Assembly (NCBI GenBank): GCA_913064945.1
Contig: CAJYAN010000002.1
Coordinates: 248,001-312,000, forward strand
Source of the DNA: an uncultured Gammaproteobacteria bacterium
GTDB taxonomy: Bacteria; Pseudomonadota; Gammaproteobacteria; UBA6429; Thiohalophilaceae
DNA length: 64,000 nucleotides
Direction of reading: 5' to 3'
The translations under genes were made by a program, and so were the position numbers. The notes under the pieces were generated by a model, which made no database searches, had not been told where the DNA came from, and saw only the letters and a list, made by a program, of their open reading frames with translations. Of the stretch, positions 35,538 to 44,448 are shown in pieces (the stretch's first letter is position 1; each line of letters opens with the position of its first letter).

Positions 35538-35849
35538 AATGGCTATTGTTGAGATTGATACGTATCGCTCTGGATGGAAGGCCTACGTATGTGCAGTCGG
35601 TTGCGTTGACGCTTGACCTGCCGGTCTCCTGACGGTGATTCATATCAATAATGTCCAGCTTGCAGGACAATTTTCGGTGATAGTATCGTCGTTGAGCCGA
35701 AACTTTTCACGGATATCTTTATGGCATTGCACGAACCGTCATGACGTAACCTGGTGTATCCCGACATCTATTAGACCGGTGCGCTGAAACGTCATCGATC
35801 GTGCGCTGGTGCCGTAACACCGCAGCGCAGCTAACACATCCGCACAGAC
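35538..35849. other. Intergenic stretch without gene
   Basis: This 312-bp gap separates two minus-strand genes. I see no credible ORF, RNA gene or strong hairpin. It should carry the promoter of the GNAT gene. Confidence 0.4.
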
Positions 35850-36449
35850 TCAGGCAAAGACGACCCAGGTGGTGGCAATGTATTTAACGCCGTCGTTGAG
35901 CGTCGCCGCGCGGTGTTCGTGGGTCCAGAAGGGAGGAAACAGGACCAGTTTGCCTTGCTGCGGAGTGATTTTTACATCCTGGTAGAGAAACTCAGTCTCT
36001 CCACCCGGGCCAGTAACGTCGTTTAAATACCAGATGGCGACCAGCTGACGCATGGCAAAATCATGACTGCCGCCATCGATGTGCCAGTGATAGTATTCTC
36101 CCGGATTATAACGCTGGATACCGTAACCCATATCCTTGAAGGGACCCTTGAAGTAGGGAAAGGTCTCACGAAACTCGATAATGGCTCGACCGAGTGATTG
36201 AAACAGGGCACGGTCAATGTCTTTCCAGTGTTCCTTACCGCTGACCACCAGGTCAGTCGTCTTTTTAATACCGCTGTCCTGATTAACTGTTTGTCCAAGA
36301 CGACCGGCATATTGTTCCTCGCTGTGTTGTTCAAAGCGACGGATCATGTCCTGACACAATGCCTCGGGTAAGGCGTTGTGTTTTTCGTAGATAAAGGTAT
36401 TCGCTTTGACTTCCCGGATACTGTTTAAGGGCGTAATGATCTTTTCCAT
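35850..36449 (-). CDS. 2OG-Fe(II) oxygenase (prolyl hydroxylase-like)
   Basis: A 199-residue dioxygenase with H-x-D in YYHWHIDGGSHD and the distal histidine in WTHEHRA, followed by AATLNDGVKYIATTW. The LVAIWYLNDV and GGETEF segments match the prolyl 4-hydroxylase superfamily. Target unknown. It is the third Fe(II)/2-oxoglutarate enzyme within about 6 kb, and the gene follows the 348-residue gene by 42 bp. Confidence 0.85.
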   Translation of the reverse strand: MEKIITPLNSIREVKANTFIYEKHNALPEALCQDMIRRFEQHSEEQYAGRLGQTVNQDSGIKKTTDLVVSGKEHWKDIDRALFQSLGRAIIEFRETFPYFKGPFKDMGYGIQRYNPGEYYHWHIDGGSHDFAMRQLVAIWYLNDVTGPGGETEFLYQDVKITPQQGKLVLFPPFWTHEHRAATLNDGVKYIATTWVVFA

Positions 36450-36491
36450 GTGAGGCGTGACATCTTATGTGGTGGGGTAATGCAAATTGTC

Positions 36492-37538
36492 TTATAGACG
36501 ACGGCACTCTATCAAGTCTTCGAGGGCTTTTATCTCAGTGGCAACGGTTGGTGGGGAGAATTGCTGACAAATTTCTTCGGTCAGGTGTTGCCAGTGCTGC
36601 TGGTCTTGGGCAATTTCATCATAAAAAAGGTCATCCTGTTGATGGACTTGCCAATGACGATAGGCCTGGAGCAGCTTCGGGTAAAGATGTTTGCGCATAT
36701 TGCTTAAATTGGCGATATAGAAGTGAATGGCAGCCTTATTCTGACGCTGCATCAGATTCGGCAGGGTAGAGAGGGCATCGGCATAGTGATCGCGAACAGC
36801 ACGCAACATCAATTCGGTTCTGGCCAGAGGGATATTGATGATCAGGTCCTCCCACTGTGGTCCAAGTAGCCTGCCTGCCATGATCTCACCAACTTCATGG
36901 TCAAGGACGGTCTGTAGCTCTGTCTCTGTCATACGTTCGAGCGCCTCGATGGCGTTATCAGCGAAACCATATTCCTGCAGGGACAACACCAGGGCTGATT
37001 TATCTTTATGCCAGCCAGCCTCTTCGCTCTTTTCCCACAAAAAGCGTTTTAGCGATTCACGACGTATGTAGATTGTTTTGTCGCTTGACATGGCCGGAGG
37101 CGCGCTCAGGTCGCGGGCATATTCCTCGGCCGAGACCAGTATCTGGTAATCTTCTACCAGCTCTCGCCGCTCCAGGCGGGCCAGGAAAAAATGGGCCTTG
37201 GCCTGATAGCCCAGACCGCCGCTATAGACCAGTTTTTCCTGATTCAGTGCGGCATTGATGTTGGCGTTGTCATAGGGGTCAAATTGTGTCTGGTTAATGG
37301 TCAGGGGTTCATAGTGATCGGCTTCCATCTCACCCCAAAGCGCCTCGCGCTCCCGTAGCCAGTTACCGACGTCTTCCTTGGAAAGAGGGGAGCCGAAGGG
37401 GTAGCGATTTTCCCAGCGATAATATTCACGCATTTTCATCAAATATATGCACAGTGTATAGTCACCCGCATGATGGGCATCCGAGATATGACAGTTTTTT
37501 TGTACTGTCGCCTGTAACTGGGCAAGTGAGTTGTTCAT
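36492..37538 (-). CDS. Conserved hypothetical protein (possibly Sfum_1244 family)
   Basis: A 348-residue cytoplasmic protein rich in aromatic and acidic residues. It has an N-terminal segment with CIYLMKMREYYRWEN and a central LDHEVGEIMAGRLLG in which the His-Glu pair could bind metal. The overall look recalls a family named after Syntrophobacter Sfum_1244; I am not certain. No signal peptide or membrane span. Probably in one transcript with the downstream oxygenase. Confidence 0.55.
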   Translation of the reverse strand: MNNSLAQLQATVQKNCHISDAHHAGDYTLCIYLMKMREYYRWENRYPFGSPLSKEDVGNWLREREALWGEMEADHYEPLTINQTQFDPYDNANINAALNQEKLVYSGGLGYQAKAHFFLARLERRELVEDYQILVSAEEYARDLSAPPAMSSDKTIYIRRESLKRFLWEKSEEAGWHKDKSALVLSLQEYGFADNAIEALERMTETELQTVLDHEVGEIMAGRLLGPQWEDLIINIPLARTELMLRAVRDHYADALSTLPNLMQRQNKAAIHFYIANLSNMRKHLYPKLLQAYRHWQVHQQDDLFYDEIAQDQQHWQHLTEEICQQFSPPTVATEIKALEDLIECRRL

Positions 37539-37723
37539 AACGACAATGATACCCGTTGTTGTTAAAGAGGTGTGGCGTGTCTGTATCCAAACACATTAAC
37601 CTAGCAAAATACTATACTAATTATGCTAGCATGAGGATAAAATTCCTGCTAGTGTGACGCCTTCTATGGCAACAATTAACTTTAATAAACTGTAGTAACT
37701 TATTGATAAGAGGCATATTTAAA

Positions 37724-38275
37724 GTGCGAGTAAAAAGTAAGTGGAGCAAAAAGGACAAGACGCATAGTGTAGAAGAAATTGGCGGTGCGCTGGCATTTAT
37801 CGCCTGGCGTATAGGACAAAATATCCTACTGTCGATGGAAAATAACGATTACCAGACGGATACCCAGTTACAACGCCTGAATATTATTGAAGAATTGTTG
37901 GCTTTTACCATCCATATTATTGACCGTATGACCATTGAGAGATTTTCTGATGAAGACCGGCAACGTTTTATGACTGAGCTGGTCATGAAGACCGCCAAAC
38001 ATATGGAAGATAACAAGCGGGATATCATTGGACCTGGTGAGTACAAGCAGTCGTATATTGATCTTGTCAATCAACGCATGAATGACTATGCCGATTTTAA
38101 TTATGATGAGGAAAGCGGCGGTCCCAGTTTTCCCATGAGGCGCTTTTTTGGCGATCGTGTCGCCGTGCAAATGGGTGAAAAAAACCGCAAATGGGTGGCA
38201 GACCAGATGATTGAAGTCGAGGCACCTGAAATTCTAGATGCGCTGAAAAAAGCCGTACCGAATCTTTTTATGTAA
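37724..38275 (+). CDS. Conserved hypothetical protein, 183 residues
   Basis: I do not recognise the family. The protein is helical, with an amphipathic middle (EELLAFTIHIIDRMTIERF). The sequence GPGEYKQSYIDLVNQRMNDYADF suggests a conserved folded domain. I place the start at GTG 37724, because ATAAGAGG lies about 11 bases before it; the open frame begins at a TTG inside that signal. It ends at a bidirectional terminator shared with the Rmf-like gene. Confidence 0.6.
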   Translation: MRVKSKWSKKDKTHSVEEIGGALAFIAWRIGQNILLSMENNDYQTDTQLQRLNIIEELLAFTIHIIDRMTIERFSDEDRQRFMTELVMKTAKHMEDNKRDIIGPGEYKQSYIDLVNQRMNDYADFNYDEESGGPSFPMRRFFGDRVAVQMGEKNRKWVADQMIEVEAPEILDALKKAVPNLFM

Positions 38276-38302
38276 TCAATTCGCTTTAATTACAGTCGCA
38301 CA

Positions 38303-38330
38303 AAAAAAACGGCCCGCAGGCCGTTTTTTT
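38303..38330. terminator. Bidirectional rho-independent terminator
   Basis: An A-tract, ACGGCC, loop CGCA, GGCCGT and a T-tract make a perfect stem flanked by A and T runs. It lies between two convergent genes (the 37724 gene and the Rmf-like gene) and should work in both directions. Confidence 0.93.
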
Positions 38331-38351
38331 ATTTTGGTCAAAACAGCGGGT

Positions 38352-38558
38352 TTACTTAACCCACGCTTTGAAGTTGTCAGCATTGCGAGCCTGACCGTCT
38401 TCGTAACCGGCGCTGTAGGCATCAGTCACGCGTTGTTCTTCACGCTCTGGGTTATGTACATAACCACCTTGCCAACCTTGGATGTATTCTGGGTCAACAC
38501 CCGCTTTTTCCATTGTATCAACTGCGTTGTAGTAGACCTTCATTTCTGCTGCATTCAT
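38352..38558 (-). CDS. Rmf-like small protein
   Basis: A 68-residue protein resembling ribosome modulation factor family members, which bind 70S ribosomes in slow growth and help form 100S dimers. The part that supports this is AYSAGYEDGQARN, similar to the repeated GYxxG pattern of Rmf, preceded by YIQGWQGGYVHNP. It is longer at the N terminus and more acidic than E. coli Rmf, so the match is tentative. The ATG has a GAGGAG ribosome binding site. Confidence 0.5.
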   Translation of the reverse strand: MNAAEMKVYYNAVDTMEKAGVDPEYIQGWQGGYVHNPEREEQRVTDAYSAGYEDGQARNADNFKAWVK

Positions 38559-39007
38559 GGTTTATCTCCTCTGTATACAGATTTAAACTTTCAAAACGTT
38601 ACCAATATTGGGTCTGCCAGTACCCCTCGGGGCGACAGGGCAGTCCCAGAATCCTGTCTATCGGTTCGTATTCATCGAGAGCATGAACCCGAGCCCGCAA
38701 AATGGCCGCAGAATATAGCAAAGAATCGGCCACAGGTCTTGCTCTGTGACGGCAAATTTCCTGGTCTGCAGTCATTGCGTTTGTCTAATTCCCTTTTTCG
38801 GGAGGTGCAGACAAATCGCTGCTTTTTCAAGCCAAGGGAGTATATATAAGGCTCTCGGCTGCCAATATATCCCCATAGAGGTGTAAGCCATGTAAAATAC
38901 GTGGCTATTTCCCTAATACCCGACTGTCTTGATTGGGATATACTACGGCCGTATTATAGCCAGCGATTTAGAATTTGCTAATACTCGAAACTAGTTTGGA
39001 GCCTAAT
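38559..39007. other. Long intergenic region
   Basis: About 449 bp between the Rmf-like gene and the Sel1 gene, which are divergent. It has AT-rich promoter-like patches (for example around 38840-38870 and 38935-38960) and a small hairpin with CCC-TTTTT-CGGG near 38795. A small RNA is possible but I cannot support one. Confidence 0.35.
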
Positions 39008-39439
39008 ATGTCAGATTTACCCGAGATGGACATGGATTTTACCAGCGGCATGGCCGCCTTTGAGGCCAAGCACTTTGGTCGTGCCATTCAATACCTGAGC
39101 CCCTTCGCGGAACAGGGTGTTGCCGAGGCTCAGCACCGCCTGGCGATTATGTTTCAGAATGGTTTGGGGGTTGCTCCGAACCCCAAAGAAGGCCTGAAGT
39201 GGATGAAGGCCGCCGCCGAGCAGGGTTACCCGATTGCCCAACATGGCCTGGGATTTATGTATCTCGAAGGTGAATGTGTAGAACAGAACAGCGTGGAGGC
39301 TGCCAGGTGGTTCAGAATGGCGGCCGAAAACGGACTGGCCGGTTCGCAAACTACGCTGGCACAGATGTATGAGACCGGTAATGGCGTGGAGAAGGACCCG
39401 GAAGAGGCCAAGAAATGGTATGCCAGGGCCGGATTTTAA
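39008..39439 (+). CDS. Sel1-like repeat protein
   Basis: About 143 residues built of three to four Sel1/TPR-like repeats (AEAQHRLAIMFQNGLGV, PIAQHGLGFMYLEGE and AGSQTTLAQMYETGNGV mark successive units). Such proteins scaffold protein contacts. No signal peptide, so cytoplasmic. The ATG at 39008 has a GGAG ribosome binding site; the longer open frame before it is spurious. It stands upstream of the moxR-vwa genes. Confidence 0.88.
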   Translation: MSDLPEMDMDFTSGMAAFEAKHFGRAIQYLSPFAEQGVAEAQHRLAIMFQNGLGVAPNPKEGLKWMKAAAEQGYPIAQHGLGFMYLEGECVEQNSVEAARWFRMAAENGLAGSQTTLAQMYETGNGVEKDPEEAKKWYARAGF

Positions 39440-39449
39440 AAACTTTTAC

Positions 39450-39464
39450 TGCAAAGACGCAAAG
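39450..39464 (+). repeat. CGCAAAG repeat, first copy
   Basis: TGCAAAGACGCAAAGG lies just after the Sel1 stop. The same core occurs as a longer inverted pair at 40605-40630 and 40705-40730. Confidence 0.55.
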
Positions 39465-39545
39465 GTCGCCAGGCGGGATGAATCACCTGTATCGGCGACG
39501 TTGTGTCGCTCGTTAAATCAAGATACTCAAGAGTAAGGAAATTGA

Positions 39546-40592
39546 ATGCGTCCCGGACATTTACAGCGAGTCCTAGATAAGGAATTTTTAAGCACCGAAG
39601 CTGGCCACCACACCCCCGTGATGCTCTGGGGGGCGCCTGGCGTCGGCAAATCACAAATGGTGGCACAGGTTGCCGCTGGCCATGGCGTTCCGCTGATCGA
39701 CATTCGGCTCTCGCAAATGGAGCCTAGCGACCTGCGCGGCATCCCGTTTAAGAACGGCGATAGTGTCGAGTGGGCTATTCCTGCCATGCTGCCCAATGCG
39801 GCGCGACATGGCCAGTCGGGGATTCTGTTTCTCGATGAAATAACCTCGGCGCCACCGAGTGTGTCGGCGGCGGCCTATCAGTTAATCCTGGACCGTCGCC
39901 TCGGCAATTACGAAGTACCGACGGGCTGGGCCATTTTTGCCGCGGGTAATCGACAGGGTGATCGTGGCGTCACCTATACCATGCCGGCACCACTGGCGAA
40001 TCGCTTCTCCCACTTTGACGTCGACATTAATGTCGACGACTGGGTAGCCTGGGCCTATAAGAACAACATCGATGATCGGATTATTGCCTTTGTGCGTTTT
40101 CGTCCCGAGTTGTTGTTTGATTTTGATCCAGCACACAATCCGGTGGCGTTTCCCTCGCCACGCTCCTGGGAGTTTGCTCACCGTGGTCTGCAAAAGTTTC
40201 ATCAGCAACCGGACCTGTTACTCGACACCCTGCAGGCCTGTGTGGGTCCCGCGGCAGGTATTGAGTTGCATGCCTTCGTTAGTAACCTGGATCAGTTGCC
40301 GGATATCGATGCGATTATTGCGGGCGAAGAAGTTGGCGTACCCACCGAGATCGATTTGCAATACGCCGTGGCCTCATCGCTGGTCGGGCGTGCCATTCGT
40401 GCCAAGGACAGTGATAACGCCGCTACGGTCATTGGAAATATTCTGAAATATGCCAGTCGTTTTCCACAACGGGAAATGGGTGTCATGCTGGTCTCGGATA
40501 TGCACCGCGCCGTCGGCGAATTGTTATTCACCGTGCCCGAATTTTCTCAGTGGTCTAATGCCATCGCGGATATAATGTTGTATGAAGGTTAA
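39546..40592 (+). CDS. MoxR-type AAA+ ATPase
   Basis: A 348-residue AAA+ ATPase. Walker A is GAPGVGKSQ (residues 29-37) and Walker B is ILFLDEITSAPPSV. Sensor-1 asparagine (FAAGNRQGD) and arginine (PAPLANRFSHF) segments follow. MoxR ATPases act as chaperones with VWA proteins to assemble or activate metalloenzymes; the VWA partner is the next gene. An AAGGAA ribosome binding site supports the start. The client enzyme is unknown; DsrS-like lies in the same strand group. Confidence 0.93.
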   Translation: MRPGHLQRVLDKEFLSTEAGHHTPVMLWGAPGVGKSQMVAQVAAGHGVPLIDIRLSQMEPSDLRGIPFKNGDSVEWAIPAMLPNAARHGQSGILFLDEITSAPPSVSAAAYQLILDRRLGNYEVPTGWAIFAAGNRQGDRGVTYTMPAPLANRFSHFDVDINVDDWVAWAYKNNIDDRIIAFVRFRPELLFDFDPAHNPVAFPSPRSWEFAHRGLQKFHQQPDLLLDTLQACVGPAAGIELHAFVSNLDQLPDIDAIIAGEEVGVPTEIDLQYAVASSLVGRAIRAKDSDNAATVIGNILKYASRFPQREMGVMLVSDMHRAVGELLFTVPEFSQWSNAIADIMLYEG

Positions 40593-40604
40593 TGAAAATT
40601 AATT

Positions 40605-40730
40605 AACGCAAAGGCACGAAGACGCAAAGGTTTTTTATAATTTTAAGCGCGAAGAAGTAAAAATGTTGATTACGCATTGTGACTTTTTAGAATTTTCTTT
40701 TATTTCTTTGCGCCATCGCGTCTTTGCGTT
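40605..40730. repeat. Inverted pair of CGCAAAG repeats
   Basis: Arms at 40605-40630 and 40705-40730 match as inverted repeats in about 21 of 26 bases, each with two CGCAAAG cores. The loop is about 74 bases and AT-rich. The element fills the gap between the moxR and vwa genes. A transcript could fold here and weaken read-through. Confidence 0.65.
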
Positions 40731-40741
40731 GAAATCTATTC

Positions 40742-42040
40742 ATGTCTGATCAAGACGCAATCGAAACCAAACTGGCCGCCGCGCGTACGCGGCTGATTAT
40801 CGACAAACCGTTTCTCGGTGCGTTAGTCCTGCGGCTGCCCCTGAAAAAGGCCGACCCCGCCTGGTGCAAGACGACAGCGACCGATGCCAAAAACTTTTTT
40901 TACAACGCCGACTACATCGACGCGCTCAATTTAAGCCAGACTGAATTTATTCTTGCCCATGAAGCGCTGCATTGCGCGCTGTCGCATTTCGCCCGCCGCG
41001 AACATCGCATTAAACACCGCTGGGATATTGCCTGCGATTATGCCATTAATCCTATTTTAAAAAAGGATGGCCTCACGCCACCGCCGGGCGCTCTGATCGA
41101 ATTCAGTTATGAAGGTATGACAGCCGAAGAGATTTATCCCTATATTAAGGATAATGACGACTCGGAGACGCTGGATCAGCATATGTATGATGACAACAGC
41201 GAAGGCAAGTCAGAGCAGAGTAAGGCCAAGCCTAACGATAATCCTGACGACCCCCAGGAGAATAAGGCCGAGAATCGACCACCGGAAGAGAGTGACGGTC
41301 AATCCGGTAATGATGAGAAACCTGATGAACGCGGCCGGGATCAGGAGTCCTCGGCGGATTCTGAAGCGAAGGATGGCGTACCACCACCGGCACCACTGAC
41401 ACCGCAGGAAAAAGAGTCGCTGAGTGTACAATGGCAACAACGCATGGCGGGTGCCGCCCAGACAGCGATGCAGGCGGGCAAACTGGGTGCCGACATGGCA
41501 CGGCTGGTAGATTTTTTACTGCAACCACAATTACCATGGCGCATGTTGCTGGCGCGTTATATGACACAGGTGGCGCGTGATGACTATAGTTATACGCGAC
41601 CCTCAACGCGCCGTGGCGACCCGGCAGTGTTTCCAAGTTTGCGTAGTGCTCAGCTGGACATCGTGGTCGCGCTGGATACCAGTGGCTCGATCAGCGAAAC
41701 AGAAATGAGTGAATTCATTTCTGAGATTGATGCCATTAAAGGTCAGATGCGCGCCCGTGTTACGTTACAGGCCTGTGATGCCGAACTGGCTAAAGACGGT
41801 CCCTGGTTGTACGAGGCCTGGGAGACTTTTGAATTGCCTAAAAAGCTGGGTGGTGGCGGAGGAACCCGTTTTGTGCCGGTGTTTGACTGGGCCGAACGAC
41901 AGGACAGGGCGCCTGACTTGCTCATTTATTTCACGGATGCTGAAGGTGAATTTCCCAAAGTGCCGCCGAACTTTCCGGTACTCTGGTTGGTGAAAGGCAA
42001 ACATCCCGTACCCTGGGGACAACGAGTTCAGTTAAACTGA
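40742..42040 (+). CDS. VWA-like domain protein with HExxH motif (DUF2201 type)
   Basis: A 432-residue protein. The N-terminal putative metallopeptidase domain has AHEALHCALSHF near residues 78-89. A long acidic, low-complexity linker (about 140-220) follows. The C-terminal VWA domain has the MIDAS motif in VVALDTSGSIS. It pairs with the upstream MoxR ATPase as in other MoxR-VWA sets. Cytoplasmic. The acidic linker is full of Asp, Glu, Asn and Pro and is likely disordered. Confidence 0.9.
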   Translation: MSDQDAIETKLAAARTRLIIDKPFLGALVLRLPLKKADPAWCKTTATDAKNFFYNADYIDALNLSQTEFILAHEALHCALSHFARREHRIKHRWDIACDYAINPILKKDGLTPPPGALIEFSYEGMTAEEIYPYIKDNDDSETLDQHMYDDNSEGKSEQSKAKPNDNPDDPQENKAENRPPEESDGQSGNDEKPDERGRDQESSADSEAKDGVPPPAPLTPQEKESLSVQWQQRMAGAAQTAMQAGKLGADMARLVDFLLQPQLPWRMLLARYMTQVARDDYSYTRPSTRRGDPAVFPSLRSAQLDIVVALDTSGSISETEMSEFISEIDAIKGQMRARVTLQACDAELAKDGPWLYEAWETFELPKKLGGGGGTRFVPVFDWAERQDRAPDLLIYFTDAEGEFPKVPPNFPVLWLVKGKHPVPWGQRVQLN

Positions 42041-42046
42041 TTTTTT

Positions 42047-42193
42047 GAACCACAGAGGTTACTGAAGTACAAGGCGTTTTAAAAGAGGCATCATGACACG
42101 GTTTTTTGTGATTTAGTCATATCGATGTCATATTGAGTAACAAGTACGGAATTGTTTTCAGTTAGTTTTTATCTTTGTACCTCTGCGGTAAAC
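42047..42193. repeat. Inverted CCACAGAGG / CCTCTGCGG repeat pair
   Basis: GAACCACAGAGGTTAC with AGTACAA (42047-42072) faces TTTGTACCTCTGCGGTAAAC (42174-42193) in inverted orientation. It fills the gap between the vwa and dsrS-like genes. It is a second repeat type, different from CGCAAAG, in the same gene string. Confidence 0.5.
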
Positions 42194-42210
42194 TTTATTT
42201 GACTATATTT

Positions 42211-43335
42211 ATGAGCCAGTTATCCAGTGAAGACAGTTTTCGCCTGAATGTTTTGTTAAATCAAAACCTGCAGGCCGTGCGAATTGATGAAGGTAAAATG
42301 GTTGTCCATGCGCTAACCGATAAAGGTGAGGCCAGGATACCACTCAATCCCAATCTGCGTGATGACGCCTATGTCCGTCACGTCAAAGAATTGTTATCGA
42401 CTCATGTCCTGGGAACAGCAGGGGGTTACCCGGTATTTCTCAAGCGCTGGACTCGGATGGGGCAGGCGCGCGATACCAGTCTGGAAGGCCTGCTTAAATT
42501 AGGTGAACCCGAGGCTGTGGTCGCGGTGGTTCACGCCCCAGGCTTGAGTGATGAGCTGGCGCGGCGCGCCTGGTGGGCAATGCCCAGTACCGATAACGCC
42601 CGTCGTATGCTGGAAAAAAAGGCCATCGTGACGGGTGAGATGGGTAAGGTGTTGGCCGAATTTTTGGTGGAGTTCTTACCCTTTGAGGAAAATCCTGCGG
42701 ATATTATTCAAAGCGTACGCTTGGTATTGCAACCGGGTTTAATCGATGACACTGTGCGACAGGAGCTGTGGAAACGCGGCCAGCGCAAAACTGTTTTTCG
42801 TGTCGGCTTTTTGCTGACTAGCCCTGATGACATTCCGGAAACGACAACCCCGCATCCGCTGCACATGCAGTATGAAGCCGTTCTGGATGATCTCGCCAGG
42901 GAAAATGTTCTCGCGGCACACCTGCTAAAATTGCTGAGTCCATCAGGGCAGCAATTTTTAAAAACCGTGCAGGAGGTTATGAAAAAACCCAGCAACCAGG
43001 ATATGGTCGTTTCACTCTTGCAGGCAGTGCAGAATTATTTTTATGCGGTACGCCCTGATGATATTGCGCGACGTGAAATACAAGCAGTTCTACAATGTGC
43101 GCAAGAACTGTGCAAGTCCAGTTCCGCTGCATCAGTACAACAGGTGGTAGATGTTGCCCCGGAGCTACAACCGCAGCTTGAGGCGATGTTGGCGATGTCA
43201 TTAATGGGTGAGCCGTTAGTCGACCCTATTTTTAAATCCACCAATATGCTGGGCAGTGTCATGCGTAAAAAGCTCGAGCCGATCAGCCTGCCGATGATTG
43301 AACTCTGCGAAACTCTCTGCAAGGTTAATCGTTAG
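42211..43335 (+). CDS. dsrS: DsrS-like protein
   Basis: About 374 residues, soluble and cytoplasmic, with no motif of known chemistry. I match it to DsrS, the last protein of the A. vinosum dsr cluster, by the segments GGYPVFLKRWTRMGQ, LGEPEAVVAVVHAPGL and DELARRAWWAM and by length. DsrS has no firm role. The ATG at 42211 begins MSQLSSEDSF; the 12 codons before it are unlikely. Here it is about 12 kb upstream of dsrA and in another operon, after moxR-vwa. Confidence 0.7.
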   Translation: MSQLSSEDSFRLNVLLNQNLQAVRIDEGKMVVHALTDKGEARIPLNPNLRDDAYVRHVKELLSTHVLGTAGGYPVFLKRWTRMGQARDTSLEGLLKLGEPEAVVAVVHAPGLSDELARRAWWAMPSTDNARRMLEKKAIVTGEMGKVLAEFLVEFLPFEENPADIIQSVRLVLQPGLIDDTVRQELWKRGQRKTVFRVGFLLTSPDDIPETTTPHPLHMQYEAVLDDLARENVLAAHLLKLLSPSGQQFLKTVQEVMKKPSNQDMVVSLLQAVQNYFYAVRPDDIARREIQAVLQCAQELCKSSSAASVQQVVDVAPELQPQLEAMLAMSLMGEPLVDPIFKSTNMLGSVMRKKLEPISLPMIELCETLCKVNR

Positions 43336-43874
43336 TGTCTGGGCTGGTTAATAAACTGGTGGTAAGTCTGTCAGTGGAAATTCCTCATGAGGCGCTTGAA
43401 AGCCAGTCACCGGTATCGGCGGTTGTTATTGCCGAACAACTGGCGGAACAAGTCATGGCCTATGAGAATGCACATCCAATGGGCTATTTTGCCGCGCTGG
43501 ATTACTACCAGCAACAAGGCGTTATCGATAGTGATTTGCTGAATGCCTTACAGGGGATAAGCTGGTTGTCATGCAGCATGGCTCAGGAAGAAGTCAAAAT
43601 ACGCCTGCGGCCGGTATTTTCGTCAATCAAGTTTGAGTCGGTGCAATCACCGTTAAACAGCTTGCCGTCAGTTCGCCCCAATAATGCTAATGCCCTGCAA
43701 AATCTTATTGAACATTACACCGCCGATAAAGTGAAGCTCACGTTTACCGCCAGCATGATTCGAAAACCTGAGCAGGAAGAAACCACCGAGGCGTACGCAA
43801 GACACGTCATTGGCAAATGGTTGCGCGATCACTTCGCCAGTTTTGAAATTAAATCTATTAAGAAAGTCGATTAA
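43335..43874 (+). CDS. Hypothetical protein after dsrS-like
   Basis: A 179-residue protein that I do not recognise. GTG start overlapping the dsrS-like stop by one base (TAGTG), so it is translationally coupled to it. Hydrophilic, with no signal peptide; it has two cysteines in ISWLSCSMA and none elsewhere that form a motif. Likely a partner of the upstream protein. Confidence 0.65.
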   Translation: MSGLVNKLVVSLSVEIPHEALESQSPVSAVVIAEQLAEQVMAYENAHPMGYFAALDYYQQQGVIDSDLLNALQGISWLSCSMAQEEVKIRLRPVFSSIKFESVQSPLNSLPSVRPNNANALQNLIEHYTADKVKLTFTASMIRKPEQEETTEAYARHVIGKWLRDHFASFEIKSIKKVD

Positions 43875-43885
43875 GAGGAGTGGTT

Positions 43886-44155
43886 ATGTCAAAAGTTGTC
43901 ATGTATTACAGTCCCTCGTGTCCCTATTGTGCAGGTGCCGAGGCACTGTTGAAGAAAAAAGGTGTGACGTTCGAGAAGCTGGACGTCGATGCCGACCCTG
44001 GTCTGTGGGATTATGTCTATGACACCCTTGATCGGGAGACGGTGCCACAGATAATTATTGGCGACCGACATGTGGGGGGCTATGACGATCTGGCCGAGCT
44101 GGATGCGATGGGTGAGTTGGATGACTTGTTAACGGCGGATGACCAGGGGTATTAG
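43886..44155 (+). CDS. grxC: Glutaredoxin (dithiol)
   Basis: An 89-residue glutaredoxin with the active site CPYC in YYSPSCPYCAGAEALL, cis-proline in TVPQIIIG and the glutathione-binding GGYDDL. It reduces disulfides and mixed glutathione disulfides. The ATG at 43886 has a perfect AAGAGGAG ribosome binding site, so the GTG six bases earlier is not the start. It lies 11 bp after the hypothetical gene and probably ends the operon. Confidence 0.93.
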   Translation: MSKVVMYYSPSCPYCAGAEALLKKKGVTFEKLDVDADPGLWDYVYDTLDRETVPQIIIGDRHVGGYDDLAELDAMGELDDLLTADDQGY

Positions 44156-44448
44156 TAACAGGTGGAGTGTAGCCGTCTCATGAGGTCATGAGCAATGTTA
44201 GCGCTATTTTCGGAGATTCATCTCTGATGACTTGACGACCGATCAGCAAGTACCCCCCTGGGAGAATTAAACCGGCATGCTGCCATGAGAGTGTTATCAT
44301 GATGCAGACAGGCAGCCAAAACCATTGTCATTCGGGACGAACAATGACCTCAGCTGAGTGTGGCAAGATTAGAGGTGAACGTTGGCTAAATTCGTCTCGC
44401 CCGGTGTAGAATGTCAAGGGATTATCTATTCAGGCAGGAGGCAACGGA

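Noticed and set aside
35070-35670. Overlapping frames on both strands beyond the GNAT gene.
   Set aside because: They are shadows of the GNAT gene or lie in sequence without coding character.
38559-39007. 6S-like or other small RNA in the gap between the Rmf-like and Sel1 genes.
   Set aside because: No long bulged hairpin or clear terminator supports it.
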